64,000 bases of DNA. Origin: Paratinospora sagittata. Its lineage: Eukaryota > Streptophyta > Magnoliopsida > Ranunculales > Menispermaceae. Where the stretch lies: positions 19,151,788 to 19,215,787 of the forward strand of contig CM069605.1 in NCBI GenBank assembly GCA_035771175.1. The letters run 5' to 3'. The stretch's first letter is position 1. The number at the start of each line of letters is the position of its first letter. Shown here piece by piece: positions 34,225 through 45,889 of the stretch. Made by a program: the position numbers and the translations under genes. Under the pieces are notes generated by a model. That model had not been told where the DNA came from, searched no databases, and worked only from the letters and a program-made list of their open reading frames with translations.

Positions 34225-35475
34225 ATGACCTCAAGGGAGGGAACAACTTCTACTAGTAGGGAACCAATTCCCACTAGACTAACGGAATTGTCTAAAAGAG
34301 AGATTGTGACCATGAGGAGCATCGACCATAGCGATCTCCGCCTCCGTCCGATCCTTCATGACAAACTCGCAACACTGGATTGGTTAAATATAACCAAAGT
34401 CGAGGGTCAAGTCTCTTACAACTTGGTTAGATCCTTCTATGAAGCCATGAATTACGTGGGACTTCACGGAGAGACGATCAGCCCTCACTTAGAGACAACA
34501 ATCATGGGAACGACAATTCCTATCAATATCGCGATTATTGCTCGCCTTTTGGAGATTCCGATTGAGGAACTGATTATTGATCCACATGACCCCCAGACAG
34601 TTGCAGCGATCGCTGAATCTAATGCACAACTGTTCAATTCCCTCGCCAAAGAGCCATACACTCAATCAACATACACCAACCTTCCAAACAATCATCTTAA
34701 GCCATCTCTTGTCGGCCTCGGAAAGATTGTATACGGCAACATCTTGCCAGAAAGGGGCACTAGGGGCACTATGTCAAGGGCCCAACTCCTTGTGCTGTAT
34801 TGCATAGAGAAGAACATAAAAGTCTCTCTACCACACCTCATCATCCAACAAATGTTGAGGGTGATTCAAAACCCTTTAAAGAAGGAATTCCTCGGCTACG
34901 GAGTCTTGATTATGCGGATCCTTCACGAGGCCAACGTTGACACTTTCGATGGAACGTCAAAGCTGATCACTGAACCAGTTACAGCATCCTCTATCTTCAC
35001 GACCTATGGCACAAGTGGAGGGGTAACTGACGAAGAGGTATTCGGCACGACAAACCGAACTGCCGAAAGAATGAGGGACAAGCACGGGCGTTGCCTTCGC
35101 AAATGTCGACGCAAGATGCCTGTCAGAGACGGCCCAAATAATGATTCAAATCCCAATCCTACATCAAACCCAGCCCTGAATACTGATCCAATTGATCCAC
35201 CACTTACTGACGAAGAATTATATGCCACACTAAATTCGCCAGAACGTTCAGGCGCCTGCCAGAACGTTCAGGCGCCATGCCAGAACGTTCAGGCGCCTGC
35301 CAGAACGTTCAGGCGCCATGCCAGAACGTTCAGGCGCCTGCCAGAACGTTCAGGCGCCTGCCAGAATGTTCAGGCGCCATGCCAGAACGTTCAGGCGCCT
35401 GCCAAAACGTTCAGGCGCCATGCCAGAACGTTCAGGCGCCTGCCAGAACGTTCAGGCGCAAAAATCTCTATATAA
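34225..35475 (+). pseudogene. Truncated ORF1 fused to LTR minisatellite (copy 2)
   Basis: ORF1 starts MTSREGTTSTSRE at 34225 and is open for about 337 residues (through PPLTDEELYATLNSP), then continues in frame into the 3' LTR minisatellite as repeats of ERSGACQNVQAPCQ until a stop at 35475. The junction at 35233-35240 has 4-bp microhomology GCCA between ORF1 and the LTR unit. The P/Q/N-rich part and C-terminal helix of ORF1 are lost. The chimeric protein is accidental, but the ORF1 part carries no stop and only a few residue changes from copy 3. Confidence 0.9.
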
Positions 35476-36566
35476 GAAACCTCCTCATTTCTCATTTCTC
35501 ACACCAAATCACCTTCTCTTGTGATTTTTCTTCTCCTTTCCACGCTTTCTAAGTTTTTAGTTTTTGAGACTCTCTAATTGAGACTCCCGGTGCGGTGCAA
35601 CAAATTTCTGTCCGGAGAAGAGCGCCAGATCTGAAAGCGGTGCAACGAAGTTCCGTCCGGAGAAAAGCACCAGATCTGAAGGTGGGGAACGAAACATAGG
35701 TTTGCGTGTTTCATAACTTTTATTAAAGTTTACATTCAATTATTATTATGTCTACTATTCATTTACACTGCATTATGTCATATAATGGCTTAACCTTGCA
35801 CGTCGTGATACCGACCCTGATAAGGATCACTAGACGTTGCCAAAGTCAGTATAAATGTAAAGAAAAGACCAGACTAGTAGACTAAACTAGTTCATGCATT
35901 GGCATCATACATATCACCACCTAGGGACGTATATGGTTTATGACTCATAGAATAGTTAGAAGCATTGCTCACTATTCATATTATTTCTCTGGAGAGGGAC
36001 GTACATGAGAACTCGGCTACGCCGGGGAGGGACATCAGTACGTGAATCCAGAGCATCGTTCCTGAGGAGGGACGTACAGTGAGAACCTGGCTACGCCCGG
36101 GGAAGGACACCTGTACGTGAACTCAGGCGATGTACGCTCATCAAACCATTAGTACGTGACGGTGTCATGCATACATACATATTGATTGATTATGATGCTT
36201 ACATGTGTATTTAAGATATTTGATATTGAAGTATGCTTTATTAATTGTTATACTCATGCACTATTTACCCACTGAGCGCGTTAAGCTCACTCCAATATTA
36301 TCAAATCTTTCACAGGAAATTAGGGTGGACTGGGTGCAGATTATGGGGCCCACATTTTGTACCCTTTGTATGAATCATTGGGGATTTTGGGAGTATGTTC
36401 CCTTGACCATTTTATGTACAAAAGTATTCTGAATTATATGAAATCAGATTTGTACTGTGTACTGTATTTCCGCTGCGTACTCTGTTATTACCATTATGAT
36501 TGTTCCAAATGCGCCCCCGTCCGAGAGTGTACCGCCGGTTTAGGCGCGTCCGGGCGGGGTGTGACA
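35237..36566 (+). repeat. 3' LTR of copy 2, lacking its start
   Basis: Begins inside the minisatellite with about 11 units (35237-35459; one AATGTT and one CAAAACGTT variant), then continues with TATA (near 35469), transcribed part and GGGGTGTGACA end. The TGTAATACC start and A run are missing, so it could not serve as a normal 3' LTR in a further cycle. Confidence 0.93.
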
Positions 36567-39500
36567 CTAATAATTTGTAAATTAAATAGCAACAGGACCG
36601 GTTAACGAAAAATGTCTTAAAGCACCAGGTTTACTAGATCTTTTCTTTTTCTTTCAAACAAATTTTAAATTGCTGAAATCAGAGTTAAAACTAAATTGTT
36701 CGGGTCATTTGAAGTTTCCTTATTGATTGTTGAAATGATACACCATTCGATAAACAATCGGTAAGTAAACTTCAAATGACCCTAAGTTTTTTGTTTTACC
36801 TACGATTTGAGTAATTCCAAAAGCGGTGGAAGGAGGAAGAGAAAATCTACCAATTCATGTGCATTAAACATATGTTCCGATCACCGGTGACCGGTCATGG
36901 TTTATTAATACTACAAATCTTTGATAGCGATGGGACCGATCACCGGATTTCAAAATGTATTTTAAAGCACCTAGTTTACTAGATCTTTTCGTCCTCTTTC
37001 CAACGCATATTACATCACAAAAATCGGAGTTAAAACGAAAACGGTAGGGTCATTCGAAGTTTACTTATCATTTGCTGAAATGATACACCGTTCGAAAAAC
37101 AATCGATAAGTGAACTTTAAATGACCATAACTTATTTGTTTTAACTCTGATTTTAGTAATTGAAAATGCGGTGGAAAAAAAAAGAGAAAATTCGTAAATT
37201 TATTGCATTAACTTACTTTCCGATCACTTGTGAGGGGTCACGGTTGACAAATAATTTGTTAATTAAATAGCAACAGGACCGGTTAACGAAAAATTACTTA
37301 AAGCACCAGGTTTACTAGATCTTTTCTTCTTCTTTCAAACAAATTTTAAATTGCTGAAGTCAGAGTTAAAACTAAATTGTTCGGGTCATTTGAAGTTTCC
37401 TTATTGATTGTTGAAATGATACACCGTTCGACAAACAATCGGTAAGTAAACTTCAAATGACCCTAACTTTTTTGTTTTAACTACGATTTGAGTAATTCCA
37501 AATGCGGTGGAAGGAGGAAGAGAAAATCTACCAATTCATGTGCATTAAACATACGTTCCGATCACCGGTGACCGGTCATGGTTTATTAATACTACAAATC
37601 TTTGATAGTGATGGGACCGATCACCGGATTTCAAAATCTATTTTAAAGCACCTAGTTTACTAGATCCTTTCGTCCTCTTTCCAACGCATATTAAATCACA
37701 AAAATCGGAGTTAAAACGAAAACGGTAGGGTCATTCGAAGTTTACTTATCATTTGCTGAAATGATACACCGTTCGAAAAACAATCGATAAGTGAACTTTA
37801 AATGACCATAACTTTTTTGTTTTAACTCTGATTTTAGTAATTGAAAATGCGGTGGAAAAAGAAAGAGAAAATCCGTAAATTTATTGCATTAACTTACTTT
37901 CCGATCACTTGTGAGGGGTCACGGTTGACTAATAATTTGTTAATTAAATAGCAACAGGACCGGTTAACGAAAAATTACTTAAAGCACCTGGTTTACTAGA
38001 TATTTTCTTCTTCTTTCAAACGCATTTTAAATTGCTGAAATCAGAGTTAAACCTAAAATGTTCGGGTCATTCGAAGTTTACTTATTGATTGTTGAAATGA
38101 TACACTGTTCGATAAATAATCGGTAAGTAAACTTCCAATGACCCTAACATTTTGTTTTAACTATGATTTGAGTAATTCCAAATGTGGTGGAAGGAGGAAG
38201 AGAAAATCTACCAATTCAGGTGCATTAAACATACGTACCGATCACCGGTGACCGGTCATGGGTAATTAATACTACAAATCTTTGATAGCGACGAGACTGG
38301 TCACTGGTTATCGAAAAGTAACTTAAAGCACCTAGTTTACTAGATCTTTTCTTCCTCTTTCCAACGCATATTAAATGACTAAAATCAGAGTTAAAACGAA
38401 AACGGTAGGGTCATTTGAAGTTCACTTATCATTTACTAAAACGATACACTGTTAGAAAAATAATCAGTAAGTAAACTTTAAATAACCATAACTTTTTCGT
38501 TTTAACTCTGATTTGAGTAATTGAAAATGCAGTGGAAAGAGAAAGAGAAAACCCATAAATTTATTGCATTAACTTACTTTCCGATCACTTGTGAGGGGTC
38601 ACGGTTGACTAATAATTTGTAAATTAAATAGCAACAGGACCGGTGAACGGAAAATAACTTAAAGCACCTAGTTTCCTAGATCTTTTCTTTATCTTTCAAA
38701 CGCATTTTAAATCGCTGGAATTTAAGTTAAAACTAAAATGTTCGGGTCATTTGAGGTTTACTTATCGATTGTTGAAATGATACACCGTTTGTTAAATAAT
38801 CGGTAAGTACACTTCAAATGACAATGACTTTATTTTTTTAACTACAATTTGAGTAATTCCAAATGCGGTGAAAGGAGAAAAAGAAGATCCACAAATTCAT
38901 GTGCATTAATTAAACTTACTTTCTTATCACCGGTGACAGGCCACATTTTATTAATACTACAAACGTTTGATAGTGACATGACTAGTCACCGATTATCGAA
39001 AATTAACTTAAAGCACCTAGTTACAAGATCTGTTTTTCGTCTTTCCAACACATATTAGATAACTAAAATCGGAGTTAAAACGAAAACGGTACGGTCATTT
39101 GAAGTTTACTTATCATTTGCTGAAATGATACACCGTTCGAAAAACAATCGATAAGTGAACTTTAAATGACCATAACTTTTTTGTTTTAACTCTGATTTTA
39201 ATAATTAAAAATGCGGAGGGAAAAGAAAGAGAAAATTCGTAAATTTATTGCATTAACTTCCTTTCCGATCACTTGTGAGGGGTCACGGTTGACTAATAAT
39301 TTGTAAATTAAATAGCAACATGACCGGTTAACGAAAAATTACTTAAAGCACCAGGTTTACTAGATGTTTTCTTCTTCTTTCAAACAAATTTTAAATTGCT
39401 GAAATCAGAGTTAAAACTAAATTGTTCGGGTCATTTGAAGTTTCCTTATTGATTGTTGAAATGATACACTGTTCGATAAACAATCGGTAAGTAAACTTCA

Positions 39501-42500
39501 AATGACCCTAACTTTTTTGTTTTAGCTACGATTTGAGTAATTCCAAATGCGGTGGAAGGAGGAAGAGAAAATCTACCAATTCATGTGCATTAAACATATG
39601 TTCCGATCACCGGTGACCGGTCATGGTTTATTAATACTACAAATCTTTGATAGCGATGGGACCGATCACCGGATTTCAAAATGTATTTTAAAGCACCTAG
39701 TTTACTAGATCTTTTCGTCCTCTTTCCAACGCATATTAAATCACAAAAATCGGAGTTAAAACGAAAACGGTAGGGTCATTCGAAGTTTACTTATCATTTG
39801 CTGAAATGATACACCGTTCGAAAAACAATCGATAAGTGAACTTTAAATGACCATAACTATTTTGTTTTAACTCTGATTTTAGTAATTGAAAATGCGAAGG
39901 AAAAAGAAAGAGAAAATCCGTAAATTTATTGCATTAACTTACTTTTCGATCACTTGTGAGGGGTCACGGTTGACTAATAATTTGTAAATTAAATAGCAGT
40001 AGGACCGGTTATCAAAAAATTACTTAAAGCGCCAGGTTTAGTAGATCTTTTCTTCTTCTTTCAAACAAATTTTAAATTGCTGGAATCAGAGTTAAAACTA
40101 AATTGTTCGGGTCATTTGAAGTTTCCTTATTGATTGTTGAAATGATACACCGTTCGATAAACAATCGGTAAGTAAACTTCAAATGACCCTAACTTTTTTG
40201 TTTTGCCTACGATTTGAGTAATTCCAAATGCGGATGAAGGAGGAAGAGAAAATCTACCAATTCATGTGCATTACACATACGTTCCGATCACCGGTGACCG
40301 GTCATGGTTTAATAATACTACAAATCCTTGATAGCGATAGGACCGATCACCCAATTTCAAAATGTATTTTTAAGCACCTAGTTTATTAGATCTTTTCGTC
40401 CTCTTCCCAACGCATATTAAATCACTAAAATCGGAGTTAAAACAAAAACGATAGGGTCATTTGAAGTTTACTTATCATTTACTGAAATGATACACCGTTC
40501 GAAAAACAATCGATAAGTGAACTTTAAATGACCATAACTTGTTTGTTTTAACTCTGATTTTAGTAATTGAAAATGCGGTGGAAAAAGAAAGAGAAAATCC
40601 GTAAATTAATTGCATTAACTTACTTTCCGATCACTTGTGAGGGGTCACGGTTGACTAATAATTTGTAAATTAAATAGCAACAGGACCGGTTAACGAAAAA
40701 TTACTTAAAGCACCTGGTTTACTAGATCATTTCTTCTTCTTTCAAACAAATTTTAAATTGCTGAAATTAGAGTTAAAACTAAATTGTTCGGGTCATTTGA
40801 AGTTTCCTTATTGATTGTTGAAATGATACACCGTTCGATAAACAATCGGTAAGTAAACTTCAAATGACCCTAACTTTTCTGTTTTAACTACGATTTGAGT
40901 AATTCCAAATGCGGTGGAAGGAGGAAGTGAAAATCTACCAATTCATGTGCATTAAACATACGTACCGATCACCGGTGACCAGTCATGGTTAATTAATACT
41001 ACAAATCTTTGATAACGACGGGACTGGTCACTGGTTATCGAAAAGTAACTTAAAGCACCTAGTTTACTAGATCTTTTCTTCCTCTTTCCAACGCATATTA
41101 AATGACTAAAATCGGAGTTAAAACGAAAATGGTAGGGTCATTTGAAGTTCACTTATCATTTACTGAAATGATACACTTTTAGAAAAATAATCAGTAAGTA
41201 AACTTTAAATAACCATAACTTTTTTCGTTTTGACTCTGATTTGAGTAATTGAAAATGCAGTGGAAAGAGAAGGAGAAAATCCATAAATTTATTGCATTAA
41301 CTTACTTTCCTATCACTTGTGAGGGGTCACAGTTGACAAATAATTTGTAAATTAAATAGCAACAGGACCGATGAACGGAAAATAACTTAAAGCACCAAGT
41401 TTCCTAGATCTTTTCTTTATCTTTCAAACGCATTTTAAATCGCTAAAATTTAAGTTAAAACTAAAATGTTCGGGTCATTTGAAGTTTACTTGTCGATTGT
41501 TGAAATGATACACCGTTTGTTAAATAATCGGTGAGTACACTTCAAATGACAATGACTTTATTTTTTTAACTACAATTTGAGTAATTCCAAATGCGGTGGA
41601 AGGAGGAAGAGAAGATCTACCAATTAATGTGCATTACTTAAACTTACTTTCTTATCACCGGTGACAGGCCACATTTTATTAATACTACAAACATTTGATA
41701 GCGACATGACTAGTCACCGATTATCGAAAATTAACTTAAAGCACCTACTTACTAGATCTTTTTTTCGTCTTTCCAACACATATTAAATCACTAAAATCGG
41801 AGTTAAAACAAAAACGGTAGGGTCATTTGAAGTTTACTTATCATTTGCTGAAATGATACACCGTTCGAAAAACAATCGATAGGTGAACTTTAAATGACCA
41901 TAACTTTTTTGTTTTAACACTGATTTTAGTAATTGAAAATGCGGAGGAAAAAGAAAGAGAAAATCCGTAAATTTATTGCATTAACTTACTTTCCGATCAC
42001 TTGTGAGGGGTCACGGTTGACAAATAATTTGTAAATTAAATAGCAACAGGACCGGTTAACGAAAAATTACTGAAAGCACCAGGTTTACTAGATCTTTTCT
42101 TCTTCTTTTAAACAAATTTTAAATTGCTGAAATCAGAGTTAAAACTAAATTGTTCGGGTCATTTGAAGTTTCCTTATTGATTGTTGAAATGATACACCGT
42201 TCGATAAACAATCGGTAAGTAAACTTCAAATGACCCTAACTTTTTTGTTTTAACTACGATTTGAGTAATTCCAAATGCGGTGGAAGGAGGAAGAGAAAAT
42301 CTACCAATTCATGTGCATTAAACATATGTTCCGATCACCGGTGACCGGTCATGGTTTATTAATACTACAACTCTTTGATAGGGATGGGACCGATCATCGG
42401 ATTTCAAAAAGTATTTTAAAGCACCTAGTTTACTAGATCTTTTCGTCCTCTTTCCATCGCATATTAAGTCACTAAAATCGGAGTTAAAACGAAAACGGTA

Positions 42501-44291
42501 GGGTCATTTGAAGTTTACTTATCATTTGCTGGAATGATACACCGTTCGAAAAACAATCGATAAGTGAACCTTAAATGACCATAACTTTTTTGTTTTAACT
42601 CTGATTTTAGTAATTGAAAATGCGGTGGAAAAAGAAAGAGAAAATCCGTAAATTTATTGCATTAACTTACTTTCCGATCACTTGTGAGGGGTCACGGTTG
42701 ACTACTAATTTGTAAATTAAATAGCAACAGGACCGGTTAACGTTAACGAAAAATTACTTAAAGCACCTGGTTTACTAGATCTTTTCTTCTTCTTTCAAAC
42801 GCATTTTAAATTGTTGAAATCAGAGTTAAACCTAAAATTTTCGGGTCATTCGAAGTTTACTTATTGATTTGTGAAATGATACACCGTTCGATAAACAATC
42901 GGTAAGTAAATTCAAATGACCCTAACTTTTTTGTTTTAACTACAATTTGAGTAATTCCAAATGCGATGGAAGGAGGAAGAGAAAATCTTCCAATTCAAGT
43001 GCATTAAACATATGTTCCGATCATGGGTGACGGGTCATGGTTAATGAATACTACAAATCTTTGATAGCGACGGGATTGGTCACCGGTTATCGAAAAGTAA
43101 CTTAAAGCGCCTAGTTTACTAGATATTTTCTTCCTCTTTCCAACGCATATTAAATGACTAAAATCGGAGTTAAAACGAAAACGGTTGGGTTATTTGAAAT
43201 TCAATTATCATTTACTGAAATAATACACTACTAGAAAAATAATCAGTAAGTAAGCTTTAAATAACCATAATTTTTTGTTTTAACTCTTATTTGAGGAATT
43301 GAAAATGCAGTGGAAAGAGAAAGAAAAAATCCATAAATTTATTGCATTAACTTACTTTCCGATCAGTTGTGAGGGGTCACGGTTGACTAATAATTTGTAA
43401 ATTAAATAGCAACAGGACCGGTGAACGGAAAATCACTTAAAGCACCTAGTTTCCTATATCTTTTCTTTATCTTTCAAACACATTTTAAATCGCTGAAATT
43501 TAAGTTAAAACAAAAATGTTCGGGTCATTTGAAGTTTACTTATCGATTGTTGAAATGATACACAGTTTGTTAAATAATCAGTAAGTACACTTCAAATGAC
43601 AATAACTTTATTTTTTTAACTACAATTTGAGTAATTCCAAATGCGGTGGAAGGAGAAAAAGAAGATCCACAAATTCATGTGCATTAATTAAACTTACTTT
43701 CTTATCATCGGTGACAGGTCACATTTTATTAATACTACAAACATTTTGATAGCGACATCACTAGTCACCGGTTATCGAAAATTAACTTAAAGCGCCTAGT
43801 TACTAGATCTTTTTTTCGTCTTTCCAACACATATTAAATCACTAAAATCGGAGTTAAAACGATAATGGTAGGGTCATTTGAAGTTTACTTATCAATTGCT
43901 GAAATGATACACCGTTCGAAATACAATCGATTAGTGAACTTTAAATGACCATAACTTTTTTGTTTTAACTCTGATTTTAGTAATTGAAAATGCGGAGGAA
44001 AAAGCAAGAGAAAATCCGTAAATTAATTGCATTAACTTACTTTCCGATCACTTGTGAGGGGTCACGGTTGACTAATAATTTGTACATTAAATAGCAACAG
44101 GACCGGTTAACAAAAAATTACTTAAAGCACCAGGTTTACTAGATCTTTTCTACTTCTTTCAAACAAATTTTAAATTGCTGAAATCAGAGTTAAAACTAAA
44201 TTGTTCGGGTCATTTGAAGTTTCCTTATTGATTGTTGAAATGACACACCGTTCGATAAACAATCGGTAAGTAAACTTTAAATGACCCTAAC
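36567..44291 (+). repeat. Satellite array 4, higher-order repeats of dimers
   Basis: About 23 monomers. Type-1 marks at about 37225, 37905, 38585, 39269, 39951, 40632, 41314, 41998, 42679, 43364 and 44049 give steps of 680-685 bp. A variant monomer with CACT(G/T)TTAGAAAAATAATC-like sequence recurs after ~2727 bp (38450, 41177) and then ~2052 bp (43229). It is also at 31250, 2726 bp away once copy 2 is removed. This shows higher-order units of four and three dimers. No gene is seen. Confidence 0.95.
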
Positions 44292-45590
44292 TGTCACACC
44301 CCGCCCGGACGCGCCTAAACCGGCGGTACACTCACGGACGGGGGCGCATTTGGAACAATCATAATGGTAATAACAGAATACGCAGCGGAAATCCAGTACA
44401 CAGTACAAATCTGATTTCATATAATTCAGAATACTTTTGTACATAAAATGGTCAAGGGAACATACTTCCCAAAATCCCCAATGATTCATACAAAGGGTAC
44501 AAAATGTGGGCCCCATAACCTGCACCCAGTCCACCCTAATTTCCTGTGAAAGATTTGATAATATTGGAGTGAGCTTAACGCGCTCAGTGGGTAAATAGTG
44601 CATGAGTATAACAATTAATAAAGCATACTTCAATATCAAATATCTTAAATACACATGTAAGCATCATAATCAATCAATATGTATGTATGCATGACACCGT
44701 CACGTACTAATGGTTTGATGAGCGTACATCGCCTGAGTTCACGTACTGGTGTCCTTCCCCGGGCGAAGCCAGGTTCTCACTGTACGTCCCTCCTCAGGAA
44801 CGATGCTCTGGATTCACGTACTGATGTCCCTCCCCGGCGTAGCCAGGTTCACATGTACGTCCCTCTCCAGAGAAATAATATGAATAGTGAGCAATGCTTC
44901 TAACTATTCTATGAGTCATAAACCATATACGTCCCTAGGTGGTGATATGTATGATGCCAATGCATGAACTAGTCTAGTCTACTGGTCTGGTCTTTTCTTG
45001 ACATTTAGACTGACTTTGGCATCGTCTAGTGATCCTTATTAGGGTCGGTATCACGACGTGCAAGGTTAGGACATTCAGGTCATAAACATTATTGATATAA
45101 TGCAGTGTAAATGAATAGTAGACATAATAATAATTGAATGTAAACTTTAATAAAAGTTATGAAACACGCAAACCTATGTTTCGTTCCCCACCTTCAGATC
45201 TGGTGCTTTTCTCCGGACGGAACTTCGTTGCACCGCTTTCAGATCTGGCGCTCTCCTCCGGACAGAAATTTGTTGCACCGCACCGGGAGTCTCAAAGACT
45301 AAAAACTTAGAATGCGTAGAAAGGAGAAGAAAAATCACAAGAGAAGGTGATTTGGTTTGAGAAATGAGAAATGAGGAGGTTTCTTATATAGAGATTTTGT
45401 GCGCCTGAACGTTCTGGCAGGCGCCTGAACGTTCTGGCAGGCGTCTGAACGTTCTGGCAGGCGCCTGAACGTTCTGGCATGGCGCCTGAACGTTCTGGCA
45501 GGCGCCTGAACGTTCTGGCATGGCGCCTGAACGTTCTGGCAGGCGCCTGAACGTTCGGGCGTTGCCCAAATAGTAAAAATTTCAAATAGT

Positions 45591-45635
<45 letters not shown>

Positions 45636-45654
45636 TGAAATACAGGGTATTACA
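44292..45654 (-). repeat. 3' LTR of copy 3
   Basis: 1363 bp, on the minus strand from TGTAATACCC (45654) to GGGGTGTGACA (44292). It has eight minisatellite units against fourteen in the 5' LTR, a ~45-base A run on its own strand, and the doubled GGGACGTACA segment as in copy 2. Confidence 0.95.
45401..45562 (-). repeat. LTR minisatellite, 8 units
   Basis: Eight units of the 20-21-bp AGAACGTTCA-containing repeat, read on the minus strand. The third from the left has GCGTCTG, a variant also present at the same place in the 5' LTR, which shows that the arrays were aligned before copy-number change. Confidence 0.95.
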
Positions 45655-45670
45655 CTCTACCCCCCTTAAA
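45655..45670 (-). promoter_or_regulatory. Polypurine tract of copy 3
   Basis: On the minus strand TTTAAGGGGGGTAGAG ends right before the LTR start. Confidence 0.9.
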
Positions 45671-45889
45671 GGGATTTCGCCCTCGAAATCAAGTCAAGTA
45701 GTGATGGGGGTTGGCGGTTTGAGAAGTAGCCGCAGGCTGTGAATGAGGCCACTGCATGTGTGTAATACTCTATCCATTGATATTATTGTCAGACATCTGG
45801 TAGTTCTTGAAGTGAAACAATGTATTAAGATAGGTGTAAACAATGTTTCATCCTGATATTGATAAAGGAAAATAATACAACGTATCACT
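45671..45889 (-). other. 3' untranslated region of copy 3
   Basis: 219 bases between the gag-pol stop and the PPT. No gene or repeat is seen. Confidence 0.8.

Larger units (their letters stand above)
32098..36566 (+). mobile_element. Family-A element, copy 2: internal deletion derivative
   Basis: A 4469-bp insertion with perfect duplication CTAAT (32093-32097 and 36567-36571). It has a full 5' LTR, PBS, leader and the first two thirds of ORF1, then jumps directly into the minisatellite of the 3' LTR at 35237. The rest of ORF1, all of gag-pol, the PPT and the first ~90 bp of the 3' LTR are missing. Outside the minisatellite the two LTRs appear to differ by one substitution (GTAAG near 33172, GTGAG near 36080), so the insertion is young. 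Confidence 0.95.
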
